In this document: one piece after another, positions 26,059 to 39,547 of the stretch
Position numbering within the stretch: position 1 is the stretch's first letter
Layout: the number at the start of each line of letters is the position of its first letter
Assembly: GCA_009746045.1 (NCBI GenBank)
Contig: RPFO01000663.1
Span: 1-61,042 of the forward strand
DNA length: 61,042 nt
Origin: Mesostigma viride
Lineage: Eukaryota > Streptophyta > Mesostigmatophyceae > Mesostigmatales > Mesostigmataceae
Reading direction: 5' to 3'
The notes under the pieces: model-generated
Told to the model about the DNA's origin: nothing
Seen by the model: the letters and a program-made list of their open reading frames with translations, nothing else
Database searches by the model: none
Made by a program: the position numbers and the translations under genes

Positions 26059-27370
26059 ATTTTTTTCTGAACAGCCGCGCATCAGTCGCAACTACCGTAG
26101 TAGCGAGGCATTTTATGCGTGCTCGACTGCTCGGCATTTTGGGTTTAACGGACTGCACTGCACTTCGAATTTGAATGAAAGCAACTGTTGAACACGTTTT
26201 AAGGTGAGCTCGGTGGGTGAGAACAAGCGGAAATGGCTGCCACAATGGGCACCGAAACCGGCCATGCAATTATGCGGGGGTGGTTGCAAAAACATGGTTG
26301 GCCCAGTCCACAAGTGCACGTGCGGCAAGTGGATGCATGTTTTTTGTGGCGTCGGCGTGGGAGAAGAGGGTTTTGGACAGACAATTCTGTGCAAGGAATG
26401 CTGCGGCGATACGAAGGTCGCCAGGAAAGTCGCTCCGGATGACCTGGGCAATCAGCTTGATAGCGCGAAAGGAATTGACAAGAGGGCTGCTAATAACAAA
26501 GAAGCCCACTCTGATGGGGAAGAAGATGCTGAGGATGCTGAGGATAGGGCCCTTCTAGCTGGGGACACGGCCAGATTGGAAGGTGCTGACCTTGACGAAC
26601 TGGACCGTGCCGTTTTAAGTGGGCAAATGAAGCCCATGACAACTAAGCAGCAAGCCGGGACGGCGACCAATGTATTCAAGGGCACCAGAAAGCAGGTACA
26701 GGGCGAAGTATTTTTGAAATCAGGACAGGCTGCCTGCTGCTGACTTTCGTTTTGCGGTATATAGCGGTCATGCATTCGCGGGAACTCGCAGGTTAATTCT
26801 TTAGCGCAGCATCCTTCAGTTAGTGATTCCTTTTTGCACTTCAATCTCTGCGGTGCTGCCACCACGCGGGTTGCACAGGGATGTGCTGGAGATGAGGGAG
26901 GCGACGGCGATGTCTATGCCAAGTGCGATGGTGATGGCGACGGTGATAGCGATGGGGATAGCGACGGCGATGGTGATGCCGATGGCGTCGCAACTCAGCT
27001 GCAAGATGGGAAGGCATCCGATACGTCCCATGAAACGAGAAATCAGGTAAAGAACGGCATATGAAATCACGACATCGTGGCGACTTTAGTTAGTGGCTGT
27101 AATGCAAACTTGTAAATTGCGGGGGGCAGCTTTCGAAATGTTTCTTTGTTGCTGCATGTTTATATGTGCATGACGTATGTGCATTCATGCATTATGTGCA
27201 ATCATTCATTGGTGCTGCCGGAACGCGTTACTTGTTACAGGGATGTGCCGGATTTGAACAAGGCGACAGAGATGCCGACACCAAGGTCGATGGTGGCGGC
27301 GATCACGTTGATGGTCAAACCGATGCCGATGCCAGTGACCATGGCCACGCCCACGGCGATGCCAAGGGCA

Positions 27371-28807
<1,437 letters not shown>

Positions 28808-29179
28808 GAATGGCATTACAATAGTGCTTACAATATGTATCATGACTCAGCTGCAAATGGTGTGAGCTTGCATGAATTATTACTTGTTTCACTGAAACTA
28901 TTCCAAGGAGTTGTTACAACTGGCAGGGCATTTGTTTACAATCAACGGCTGCCTCCCAAGCTCAGCAGGCAGCCCGGAATTCAGGCTTTTGTACGTACTA
29001 GACCAGCGGGAATAAGGGGGGGGGGAGGGGGGGGGGGGGGGGGTGACGGAATAATTGAATGGGCTAGGCCAAAAGGCTAATTGTATGTAGTTATTTCGTT
29101 GATTTTACGTTACTTTGTGAGTTTGGCACCCAAGTGAGCAAACTCTTGGCCAACTGAGCAAACTCTAGGCCACCAACTC

Positions 29180-29470
29180 TTTGCACAGCAACTCGTCAGC
29201 GAGCTTGTGAGCTCCTGGTCTTGCTGGCTGGAATGAACCAAGGCTGCTGGCTAGCAACCTTTATCCTCACACCATGCAGGCCCACGACCCTCGGTATAGG
29301 TTCGCCACTCTTCGTGACAGCCAAGGTTCGCGTGTGAAGACGCTCGTTGACTCCTTGGGCCTCGAGCTATATGCTACCTCCTTCATGCATGGTTCCACCT
29401 TGTTCCTTGGACATATGAGCAACGCTGTGCGCCGCTACATGGCCAGGGAGGTAGGGTGACAGGGAGGTCC
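29180..29470 (-). repeat. Diverged LTR fragment of a Copia-2-like element
   Basis: The minus strand resembles the last ~290 bp of the Copia-2 LTR (39910-40201), e.g. GTGTGAAGACGCTCGTTG, CCTCGAGCTATATGC and ATGAGCAACGCTG. It continues the relic at 25348-25800 across the TIR element. The young Copia-1 element begins ~80 bp further on. Confidence 0.75.
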
Positions 29471-29548
29471 GCCGTGAGGCGGCCTTCTGTCTCGCTGAGA
29501 ATTAAGAGGCAACGGATAGAAGAGGAAGCTGCTCGACGCCTGGCCAGG

Positions 29549-30169
29549 AGTTAACGTAAAGGATTTACGTTAGATGGATAGAGATTGTTACGCTCTTTCC
29601 AACGGCACCTTGAACGCCTCATTTGGTTAAGGAACGTAAAAGTTATGACGTTTCCTAGGCTGTGCCGACAGTACCCGGCGCGCCACTAGCTGTGGGCGCG
29701 TACGGACACAGGATGTACAAGTGTCACTATGACAGTCCGCAGGACGTTGACAGGACTTGTACAGGACTTGATGGTCAATTGATAGGTAGGCGCGCTGTAG
29801 CGCGCCAGGACCTATGAGACAATTGATGCTGAGCAGTGTACGGATAGGTCCACAGGACTAGCCGTATGGACAATTGATAGATCTGCGCGCCAAAGGCGTG
29901 CCAGAGTCTGTGTAATCAATTGATTGACAGTTCAGCTGTGACAGTGCAGCTGAATACTTGGACGCGTCCCTAGCAACCTATATGTGTGACTTGGTAGCTC
30001 TAGGACGCCAGTTCTTGCGTGCACGTTCTCTTGGCACTGCGACCCTGTCGTCTGTGCTGCATGCAGTCTTGGAAGTGACGTGACTTACGTCTGTGTTCCT
30101 TATTCTTAATAAAGGCAACATTCCTGCAAGAACCATGGCGGAATTCAGGGCATTCACACTCTTTCAACT
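29549..30169 (+). repeat. 5' LTR of Copia element 1
   Basis: Starts AGTTAACGTAAAGG and ends CTTTCAACT. It contains four-fold AATTGAT motifs, a CTTAATAAAGG poly(A)-like signal at ~30105 and the palindromic GGCGCGCC. It does not begin TG or end CA. The sequence after it (CGTATTACTCGCC) resembles that after the Copia 2 LTR (CGTACTATTGCTT) and may be the primer-binding site. Confidence 0.88.
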
Positions 30170-30193
30170 CGTATTACTCGCCTTTTTCCGAAC

Positions 30194-30922
30194 ATGCCAA
30201 ATTCTGAGGAATTCCGCATTCCCGGTGATGAGGAGGTAGCTGCTCCGCCGGCTGATCCGTTACCACGGCCGGCTGCGCCATCGTGGCAACAACTGCTTGA
30301 TGAGGTCACGATTTCGCTTGACGAACTCCATCGTCGGCAGCGCGCAGCACTCCCATTGCTCGGGGATTTTCCCGAGAACCCCCAACTGCCGCAGCTGGTG
30401 CCGGCCATTCGTGGGCCGTTGGACACCATTCGAAACATTCTTTCGCAATTTACGGTCCAGGTCCGTGGCGGCTTGCGGTCGGTAACTGAGGTCACCACCG
30501 CTATCGAGGAGATCGACAACGCCATTTCCTCGCTGACCGGCTACCAGCGAAATTTGCAAAACTGGGCATCGACACGCACGGGGGGCGCGCCGGTGGTCAC
30601 CACGAATTTATTTCAAGACCTCGCATTGCTGTCGCTGCTTACACGCGGCGTACGCCGTCGAGAGCGACAGGTTCTCATCAACCTGGTCGCCTTTCTCGCA
30701 GCCTTGCGCGAGTGGATTCCCGCAGGCTGGGAGTTGCTTTCAATTTTTACTCATCCTCTGCGCCTCGTCGCGCGTCGGCGAATTGCAATTTTCGAGCCGA
30801 CGCAAAACGCAGCCAACACACCGGTGTTGATTCATACGGGTGCAGGTCCGGCACACACGCCGGATATGGAGGATCCAGAGTACTCCTATCAGTACTGTGA
30901 TTTTCGCGGCCTCGATTACTGA
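30194..30922 (+). CDS. Extra 5' ORF of Copia element 1, unrecognised
   Basis: An intact 242-aa ORF 24 bp after the LTR, before gag. It is predicted mostly helical: a Pro-rich start, heptad-like leucines (LLDEVTISLDELHRRQ, IRNILSQF, AIEEIDNAIS) and a hydrophobic stretch around LLSLLTRGVRRRERQVLINL. It ends in an acidic, Tyr-rich tail. No retroelement domain recognised. Copia 2 has a different ORF in the same place. A coiled-coil structural or RNA-binding role is possible but not shown. Confidence 0.65.
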   Translation: MPNSEEFRIPGDEEVAAPPADPLPRPAAPSWQQLLDEVTISLDELHRRQRAALPLLGDFPENPQLPQLVPAIRGPLDTIRNILSQFTVQVRGGLRSVTEVTTAIEEIDNAISSLTGYQRNLQNWASTRTGGAPVVTTNLFQDLALLSLLTRGVRRRERQVLINLVAFLAALREWIPAGWELLSIFTHPLRLVARRRIAIFEPTQNAANTPVLIHTGAGPAHTPDMEDPEYSYQYCDFRGLDY

Positions 30923-31084
30923 ATAAATCGGCCCGTTTTCACGTACAAGTCGGCATTTTGTCGATTTTTCAGCGGCGATTCGCGGGGGCGGCGGCGACAC
31001 CGGCGCAGGCGGCAATTGAGACAGTTTTGTACATACTTTATTTTGCTGCTTAGCTCAGGTGTTTTGGATAGCTTGTAGTGCATA

Positions 31085-32290
31085 ATGGCAGACGGGCGCC
31101 GTAGCAAAGGTGCCCCAGCCAGCGGGAATAATGGTGGTGCTGGTAGTGGGACAGCTCACGTAGATGACGTGGGTGTCACCGGGGAAATTACCAATGTTCA
31201 TCACAACCCTAATAATTCACAAGCTGTTCATGGTTTTGATCTCACCACACAGGGTCTTTTAATTGTTAATCAGCTGCAACCTGTTACCTCAGACTCTAAG
31301 CCTAAGCAGGCTGAAGAGTTTGTGGAAGGATTGGAAGGGTTCCCTAGCTTGTACGGTGGTACAAATTACTATCAGATCTGGATAGGAAGTAGCACTTTTG
31401 GCAAGTGTACTGACCAGATTAAGGACCTGACCAGGGAGTGCAAGAAGGCCAATAAGGCCTGGGCACTGTACGTAGCTGAGCTGAAGGAGCTGCTGGAAGA
31501 CCAACGCAAGAAGGTCGGCATCCATTGGCAAGACAAGTATCAAGGGTGGGAGGTCAAAGGAGACCTTATCCAGAACTTCCTTAACTATTGTAAAATGGTT
31601 GAGGAGGGCAGGGCTCACGGCTTCAATGTTGCTGACAACATAGCCCTGACAAACTGGCTCAAGGTTTCTGGGCTGGACAAGGCTACACGTGGCTCTTTAA
31701 AGGTCATGTGTGCCCCACACTCAACCCTCAAGGCCTACAAGGTCATAATCAAACAAGCACTCGAGGCAGAGGAGCTGTTTGAGGGTGGAGTGCCAGCAGT
31801 GAAGGCTACCCAGGCAGGTGGGCGTACCCAGGGGGGCTCCAAATCGTCTGAGGCTGACAGAAGCCAAGGAGGGCGTAGGGGCAACCACAACAAGCGGAAG
31901 GCCAATCATTCACCCGACCCTGACGGGAGGTCACACTCCAAGTCGGTGTTCAGGCGGGTGGGTGGTCAGCCCAAGCAGGGCAACGCATCTGACAACGGGG
32001 GCAGTGGCCAGGGCAAGTCAAAGATCCAATGCTACCTGTGCAAGGGGTGGGGGCACATCAAGAAGGAGTGTCCCAGCTTCAAGAAGACCCAGGGCCAGGG
32101 CAGCAACAAGAATAACAACAACAAAACAACAACAAGAACAAGTCCCAGGCAGGCCAGCCTTCAAAGGGCAGTCAGCAAGAAGACAACAAGGAGCAGTGAC
32201 TGTCTGAGGCAACCCCTACACACCTTAATTCACCCAGGGGGAGGCCAGGTGCTCCAATGCAGATTTTATATCTGGGCAACAAGAGGGTGA
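31085..32290 (+). CDS. Gag of Copia element 1
   Basis: 401 codons. After a Gly/Asn-rich start comes a Copia-type capsid domain (YYQIWIGSSTFGKC … WQDKYQGWEVKGDL … VADNIALTNWLKVSG), then a basic linker and one CCHC zinc knuckle CYLCKGWGHIKKEC at ~32030-32075. It packages genomic RNA. The last ~50 residues after an Asn-rich (AACAAC)n run look frame-shifted. The gag initiator lies in AGACGGGCGCCGTA, a 14-mer repeated near the 3' LTR. Confidence 0.85.
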   Translation: MADGRRSKGAPASGNNGGAGSGTAHVDDVGVTGEITNVHHNPNNSQAVHGFDLTTQGLLIVNQLQPVTSDSKPKQAEEFVEGLEGFPSLYGGTNYYQIWIGSSTFGKCTDQIKDLTRECKKANKAWALYVAELKELLEDQRKKVGIHWQDKYQGWEVKGDLIQNFLNYCKMVEEGRAHGFNVADNIALTNWLKVSGLDKATRGSLKVMCAPHSTLKAYKVIIKQALEAEELFEGGVPAVKATQAGGRTQGGSKSSEADRSQGGRRGNHNKRKANHSPDPDGRSHSKSVFRRVGGQPKQGNASDNGGSGQGKSKIQCYLCKGWGHIKKECPSFKKTQGQGSNKNNNNKTTTRTSPRQASLQRAVSKKTTRSSDCLRQPLHTLIHPGGGQVLQCRFYIWATRG

Positions 32291-32339
32291 TCTCCAGGTT
32301 CAGGGTGGCCCCAGGTCACCTGGAGAGGTACAGGTTCCT

Positions 32340-35300
32340 ATGAAGACGTCCTTGACAGCTGATGCAGCTGTAAGAATGTCTGACCCCATGCATCCTCGTG
32401 CTGGGCACGAGGGTGGACCTCTCATTTTGAGAGAAACCAATGTACAACCACAGAGGGGTGTGAAGGCCTCTGGTGGTATGCATGTGGTCCCTGCTGGCGG
32501 TCCAGGTGTTGGGCATGAGCAGGGTGACTCAGGCTCTGAGTCAGAACAGGATGGAAGTCAGCATGGTGATGCTGGACAACCTGACAGCACAGTCCTGACT
32601 GTGCCAGGGACTGCTTCCTCTGTGTACCAGGAGTTGGGTGCCCGAATCCACAACATGTTTGGGCATGCCACTTCTCTGTCAAACAACTTTGCCTTCCGTA
32701 TGGGCAGGGCACCCCTTCTCAAGGCGTGCCAGCAAGCTGCCTCACGGTGTAAGTGCCAGTTGTCCTCCAACAAGCCCAGGAAATCACATGCCAAAGCTCT
32801 ACCTCAGAGCATTGGTGATCTGCAGTGTGATATCCAACACATCAGGGGCATGCAACTGTTGGTGTGCGTGGACAGGTACACAAAATACAAGGTGCTGAGC
32901 ATTTACCTTCTATGAAGAACAGGTACTTGCTGGCTGCCCTGCAGAATGTAAGAGCCAAGTTTCCTACCACAAGGATCCAGGTGGACATGCAGTTTCAGCA
33001 TCTCAAGGGTGATCCCACCCTTCCTGAGTTGCTGGTTACACCTAGGGAGGCTCATGGGCAGCAGGGTGCTATAGAGAGGGCAATCCAGGAGGTCAAGAAA
33101 TTGATCATCTCTGAAGACTGGGTACCCTTGTCTGCACCTGCACTTGTCAGGAGTGCATGGCTGAGGAACGTGGAGCAGCAGCTGAACAGCAGGGTTAACT
33201 TCTACTATGATGGAGTTGCTGTCAGCCCAATGGGTCTATATCATGGCCTGTGCCCACCACATGTGCTGGAGGGCTGGAAACATGCTGCACATGTCACCTT
33301 TGCCAAGCTGAGGGAGAAGGACCGGGGTTGGAAGATGCTGGAGCCACAAGTGGGTCAGAAGGTCCTAGCTTGGAAGGAACCTAGCCTTTATGGCAAACGT
33401 GGTAGCTGGAGTCCTGGGGTGGTTACCCAGGTTGATGAAGCTAGCCACGCATGCTTGGTCAGCATGGAGGACGAACCAAAGCATGTGCACCGGCTGAGTT
33501 GGTCATATGTCAAGCCTAACCTGATGAATGAGGGCAGTCAGGCACAAGGCTCACAGGATCTGCAGGATTTTCAGGTCCCAAGTGACATCACTGACGCAAC
33601 GACCACATCTGTTGCAGGGGAATCTGTCAGCCCTGGCCAGGTTGCAGAGGTACTTGTTGAACAGGCTGCAAGGTCAACAGCTGGGGAGTCAACTGTCAAG
33701 CCCAAGGCACTAACCAAGCCCAGGGGGACAAGTTTGGCTGGATTGATTGGGGCTCTACAAAGAGCCAAGAAGCAGCCCAAGGTAGCCAAGCTCAGGTGGC
33801 ATGGCAATCTGGGGCTGGACACTGCCTTAGAGGTAGACACTAATTCTCAGGTTTCCATCATTGGGACCAGAGCTGCAGCAGGGTACAGCATGACTGAACC
33901 CAGCTATCAGTTTGTGTCTGACTTCAGTGGCGGGGTACACGTGAAGGTACTGGGTGAGGTATCTATTCCTATCCTTGGACAGGACACTGCATTTTGTGTC
34001 TTGGAGGGCTATCAGGACCTGCTCTTCTGGGGCAGAATTTCCTATGCCAGGATGGGGTAGTGATCACGTCCTCTCTCCTGACTAAGGAAGGGGCTGGTCA
34101 GGTCCCACTGATTAATTTCAGGACCACTCACCTATCACGTGCAGTAACCAGGACGGTTAAGCGTGTGCAAGTGTGCCAGGGGCAGGAGCCCTTGGTTGAT
34201 GACCTCATATTGCCAGCTGCTAGTCATCCAAGCAGTTTGGGCATTGGTCCTCACTCACTTGCTGGACACAGCCCTATCAACTACCAAGGCCTGGTGAAGC
34301 TCATGTCCTCTCCCATTATGTGTCCCCAGGTCACACTGGGTCTGATTAAATCTGGGGAGGACTGGATCTCCAAGAAATGCGTGGAACCTGTCAATGACCT
34401 GCCTCCTGCACGACGTCTACTCAAGCTCAAGTTTGTCATCAAGATGAAGGAGGTGGACGGGGTCAAGGTACCACATGTCAGGCCAGTGCTGAATGAGTTC
34501 AAGGGTACTGGTGAGTGCACTGCTGAGGAGTTGTATACCCCTGGCATGCTGCATGACACTTGGAGGCTGCTGCTGTGTGTATTTCTAGGCCTTCTCAACA
34601 AGGGCTTGGACTATGGCTCAGTGGTGGTAGACTTCAAGAGGGCATTTCTGGAGGGGGATGCAGATGTGGCACAGGAAAAGTGGGAGGGCAAGACGCCTTT
34701 CTATGTCAGGGTGCCTGCTGTATGGAAAAGGGACATTCACACTGAGTTCCTTAAAATCCTCAAGGGCCTGGAGGGCCTGAGGTCAAGTCCAATAATCTGG
34801 AGGGAGACTCTCAACCGTTTCCTGAAGGAGCATTGCAACTTGAAGGTCTCTCCTGTAGACCCCTGTCTGTTTCTGGGGCAATGGGAAGGCCTACCAGTGT
34901 ATGCTTCGCTGCACGGGGATGACCTACATCTGATAGCTCCCACGTCGTGGCTTAAGGAGCTGATCTCCATCATTAAGTCCAAGTTTCCTCTGGGTAGGGA
35001 GCAATGGCAGGTGGAGAATGAGCCTCTACTGTTTGTGGGCATGGAGGCCACACTGGTGAAGAAGGGGGGGAGTGGCGTATGCTGCTGGTGGGGGGCAATG
35101 ATTATCAAGAGACCCTCATTAGCAAGCTTCCTCCAGTCATCACACAGGCACTGTGTCCCATGGTGAGGGGCATGGTTGCTTGGGTGGCAGGCATTTCCAG
35201 GCCAGACCTTATGGTCATAGCCAGGTTGCCTGATGACATGCTGGTGGAGCTAGGGTCTGCCAAGGTGGCTGATCAGGTCAGGGCTTCATCTGGCATTCTG

Positions 35301-35822
35301 TTGTCTGCAGTGGATTTATCACAACCCATTTGCATGGAGCTGTATGTGGATAGCTCAATGGACAGCAGGCAGGTCTCCAAGGTCAGGGGCAGGGCTGCAG
35401 GGCTCTTTGTGCTCAGACAGGAAGGCCTGGGGAGTTTGGTGAGCTGGTTTAGTCGCCTGCACAAACGGGTGGCTGTCAGCAGTGATGTGGCAGAATGCAG
35501 GGCTATTTGTGAAGGCATTCACACAAGCCTTTATCTGAAGGAGTTGCTTCATCAGATGACTTCTAACACTCCTTGGCCACTTCAGGTTACCACTCTTCTA
35601 AAAACAGACTCCATGGGGATGGTGCAGTTTGTGCACAGGCAGATGGCCAGAAGTAGGGACTTGGATTATCTCCTTCTTAAGGAATTGTCCTCCTTGGCCA
35701 ATATTGAGCATATCCCTGGGGTTGACAATCCTGCTGATGCTTTGACCAAGCTAGTGCAGAAGGCAGCAGTGCAATACAAGGTTCTTCAGTCTCTGATGGA
35801 CCCATCTCAGCAAGCTGTCTAA
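32340..35822 (+). pseudogene. Pol of Copia element 1 (INT, protease-like, RT, RNase H), broken
   Basis: Four overlapping frames: 32340-32915, 32864-34060, 33994-35166 and 35079-35822. The integrase has a H/C-type GAG-pre-integrase region (IHNMFGHA … SRCKC), acidic residues in DLQCDIQHIRG and IQVDMQF, and the Glu in GAIERAIQEV. A retropepsin-like segment (LEVDTNSQVSI … LLGQNFL) follows integrase instead of preceding it, with Asn where the catalytic DTG has Gly. RT has VVVDFKRAFL and SLHGDDLHL; RNase H has MELYVDSSMDS and the C-terminal DNPADALTK. Breaks at ~32910, ~34030 and ~35085 prevent a full polyprotein unless frameshifted or mis-sequenced. Confidence 0.85.
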
Positions 35823-36771
35823 GCTGGTGCCTGGTTATAGGGCATTGGAGAGCAGATTGTGTGGTAGTGTCAGCATTGTGACTGGCATAATACCTGTATT
35901 TTAGTCTGTACTAAGGCTCATGGACCATGGTACACTCACTCTGATTTTAATCAGGATACAGCCAGGTTTTGGCTGGGGTTCATGCTGTTGACTACACAAG
36001 GTTGACAGGTCCATTACAGACCATGTATTCTATTTTAAAAGAAATGTATATTTGTACATACCTCTCACAATGGTCTGGGAACCTTTATTCTGGGGTTTAT
36101 AGGGCGGGGTTCGATTCCCTGGTATTATGTTTCTACAAGCTGGCCTGTTCAGGTGTTTGCCTGTTCAGACTTCCCTAGTTCCCCAGGGCAGGATTTAATT
36201 GTTGCCTATGTGTTTCATTTTGTCATTTGTTTGCTGTGGCAGTTTACCATCTGGCAAGTAGACGGGCGCCGTAAGACGGGCGCCAATAGACCCCTGTTGA
36301 GAGAATGACAGGCAAACTATTGTAATACGCCTTACTTTGTCAAGTGGTATTTTAATTGTCATGGATTTATTGTACTTATATTGAATATGTACTGGGTTTT
36401 ATGGGATTAGTATCTGGGATTAATGTAACTCACCGCCAGAAGGTCATTGTACTGGAGGCTCTACCGAGGTGATGGGATTAATTCCTGGAGAAGACCTCAT
36501 AGAATTAACCTGTATGTATTTAATTTTGTGTGTTCTAATATCTGGTGGTACTCTGTAATGCCACTTCCATAGGTTTTTATCCATTTCTCATGGAATGGTT
36601 TTCCCTGTGGCAGATCTGTTTCTTTTCCAGTTCCTTAAAAGAAAAGGCTGGGGGAATGGCAATGGCCATTAAAGACATCTGTTCAAGCTTCAAGCTGGAG
36701 TGAAGGACATTTCAAGCTACTTCAAGGGTCCCTGGCAGGGGATGTGATCCCTAAAGAAAAGAAGGGATTGG
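35823..36771 (+). other. 3' untranslated region of Copia element 1
   Basis: About 950 bp without genes. Contains a tRNA T-arm-like hairpin GGGGTTCGATTCCCT (36106-36120), two tandem copies of AGACGGGCGCC (36260-36285), and the polypurine tract before the LTR. Confidence 0.6.
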
Positions 36772-37388
36772 AGTTAACGTAAAGGATTTACGTTAGATGG
36801 ATAGAGATTGTTACGCTCTTTCCAACGGCACCTTGAACGCCTCATTTGGTTAAGGAACGTAAAAGTTATGACGTTTCCTAGGCTGTGCCGACAGTACCCG
36901 GCGCGCCACTGTGGGCGCGTACGGACACAGGATGTACAAGTGTCACTATGATAGTCCGCAGGACGTTGACAGGACTTGTACAGGACTTGATGGTCAATTG
37001 ATAGGTAGGCGCGCTGTAGCGCGCCAGGACCTATGAGACAATTGATGCTGAGCAGTGTACGGATAGGTCCACAGGACTAGCCGTATGGACAATTGATAGA
37101 TCTGCGCGCCAAAGGCGTGCCAGAGTCTGTGTAATCAATTGATTGACAGTTCAGCTGTGACAGTGCAGCTGAATACTTGGACGCGTCCCTAGCAACCTAT
37201 ATGTGTGACTTGGTAGCTCTAGGACGCCAGTTCTTGCGTGCACGTTCTCTTGGCACTGCGACCCTGTCGTCTGTGCTGCGTGCAGTCTTGGAAGTGACGT
37301 GACTTACGTCTGTGTTCCTTATTCTTAATAAAGGCAACATTCCTGCAAGAACCATGGCGGAATTCAGGGCATTCACTCTCTTTCAACT
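36772..37388 (+). repeat. 3' LTR of Copia element 1
   Basis: Starts AGTTAACG after TTGG and ends TTTCAACT. Differs from the 5' LTR by a 4-bp deletion (CCACTGTGGG versus CCACTAGCTGTGGG) and a few substitutions. Confidence 0.88.
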
Positions 37389-37811
37389 ACTACCTTGTCC
37401 ATCGTCCTCGCACGCCTTTATGCCAAGCAGTGCCACTAGGTCGGCACTGCTGTTCCAACCCTCGTGGCCCGGAACATTCCATGCGAATATTCCACGCTGA
37501 ATTTACGTTATTGTAGTGGGCCGAACTACGGGTCGAACATAGAGCTGATCGACCTCTAACCATGTCCGTGGTAACCATCGTTACGTTATGCCATCGGACA
37601 TACATCCATCGATATATATCCCAATGTCACCGATATTACTCTAGATCTCAACTGTCAGCACACTCGTATACACAAGCAGAGGTGTGCCGGAAGGTATGGA
37701 CTTCAAACCACCTTAGGTATCTATCTCTTTTTGCACGTATCTTTTTATACCATATTTCTTTTGCCAAACTTTCTCGTGCTCACTAGGCTCGACCCTAGTC
37801 GGCACGCTACA
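37389..37811 (+). repeat. Dispersed 0.42-kb repeat, uninterrupted copy
   Basis: The core TGTCCATCGTCC…GGCACGCTACA is ~416 bp. The same sequence occurs at 52406-52642 plus 57787-57990, where a LINE splits it at ATATATAT. TG/CA ends suggest a solo LTR, but no target duplication was found. It adjoins the 3' LTR of Copia element 1 directly. Confidence 0.75.
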
Positions 37812-39542
37812 CTCCTCCCCCCCCATCGGGGAAGGGAGCCCACTCCCTTCAAGCGAAGGGTACAAATAGTTTGGCTCATGCGCTATCCAGACCTTGGCCT
37901 CGTTGCCTTCTCCCTAGGCTTCCGTTAGTCACGCATCAAGCCGGGTATCCGCTGGAGCCCACCCTATATAGTGATTCGAGGCGGGCGCGCACGATCGGGG
38001 GCACGATCGGACGGCGGGCGCGCACGATCCTAGCCACAGCGATCGGGGGGCACGATCCTGGGCACTAGCGATCGGAGGGGGACCGCGCTCGAATAGGGAC
38101 TCTCCCCACGGATAGACCTGCCCCGGCAGGATTTGTTTCCTTAGGTCGCCGGCAAGTGTCCAGCTCTAAGACCTTGGTCCCTAACTATCTACCGGGCCGA
38201 AGAACCCGGGCGGACGTAAGGCCCTCCTATACTACCGAGGAAGCCCTCGGTCGGGCCTAGAGCCCTAAGATGGAACATAGGGCTATAGGAGCGTTCATGA
38301 GCTGGTCCCGCCAGGCCTTAACCTTCAGCCTATATGATTTCAGGCATCCGCCCTGGGTTACACCAGATTCACGAACAATCCTATACCCGTTCCTTGAGAG
38401 CAGCTTATATCCGCTCAACATTCATAGAGGGTGGATCCGGCAAGCCTATAATAGCTGTTGATCGTGCTGGTCCATTTGGTGGATTGAAGACACCCATTGT
38501 GATGCCAGGCAACTGTGAGGCAGGTAGTCCTGGCCGTTGCTGCATGGGATGTCTGGCCATGCGCCAGACTAGCTTGATCAGTTACTTGACGTTTATGCCA
38601 AAATCGTGACGATACGTATCACAGTTGCTTGGGGTTGTTGTCGTCTGAATTGTCGACTGAATCAGGAGAAGCCGTACGTGAACCGGTGGCTGACAGTGTT
38701 GCTAGCGCCGCTCGGTCATATCGGAGAAGAACCGCATGTTGATGGTGCTGTCAGGCCGTGCACCGAGCTGAATTGATGACTTAATGTAGCGTCCCGTGTT
38801 CGGCGACGGCAAAAACAGCGTTCAGCGACGGAGAGTGCATATATGATGGGCGCCACTCAAACCTGCAAAATTGTGTGCGTGGGTTGGTTGCGCTTGTGGT
38901 CGTGCAGAAGCATGGCATATACAAACAAAAGTCAGGCTGACTCTTGGGGTGGCAAGAAGCCAGCCCCAAGAGAAAGAAGGGAGACAGCAACTGCATGACT
39001 ATAACGATTTAGACCATGCACAGCTGAAAAAGACAACAAGACTCCACACATAGTAACCTCTGGAATGATGCCAATTGCCGAGGGCAGCCATCGCTGGCCA
39101 GCAGCCGTGCAGGAAAAAGGAAAAGACAACTGTAGCACCAGGCAGATCTGTCAAGTACTATATTCTGACACCTGAACTGGCCCTAAGTTCACTTGCTGTC
39201 GTTTCATCATAACCTTGTCAGACTCCTCCCCCCCCTAAATGGCCCTGGAGACAGTACTATGACGTCGACAGATTTGTCGCGCCTACGCGATGTCCACACT
39301 ATGTAGGGATTAGTCAATCAGTCAAATGTGCCGACGGGATATTAGTATATAGGCTTTAGCAGCAATACCTAAGTTGCGGCAAGCCATTGTGCATGTCACA
39401 CGAAGGATCCTCGACCTCACGGCCAAACACAACATTGAGCAGAGGCTGCCACGGCTATAAAAAGGAAACGGGGATGTGGTCGGCACTGAGCAATTAATAG
39501 TAGGCAGACATGACAAGTGGTGAATCAGTGTCAGACCTCCCG
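37812..39542. other. 1.7-kb region with no recognised gene
   Basis: Includes a cluster of short CACGATC repeats with GGGCGCGC at ~37980-38085, C-rich and G-rich patches and only short chance ORFs. It is bounded right by GCCGC (39543-39547), the target duplication of Copia element 2. Confidence 0.5.
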
Positions 39543-39547
39543 GCCGC

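Larger units (their letters stand above)
29549..37388 (+). mobile_element. Copia-order LTR retrotransposon, element 1 (7.8 kb)
   Basis: Two LTRs (621 and 617 bp, differing at a handful of positions including one 4-bp indel) bracket an extra 5' ORF, gag, and pol in the order integrase, protease-like, RT, RNase H. A purine tract AAAGAAAAGAAGGGA precedes the 3' LTR. LTR similarity implies recent insertion, yet pol is broken at several points. No matching target duplication was found, and the 3' flank is directly another repeat, so the right edge may have recombined. Confidence 0.9.

Noticed and set aside
37396-37811. Solo LTR of a named retrotransposon
   Set aside because: Ends are TG…CA, but neither copy has a target duplication and no matching internal element is in the window; left as an unclassified repeat.
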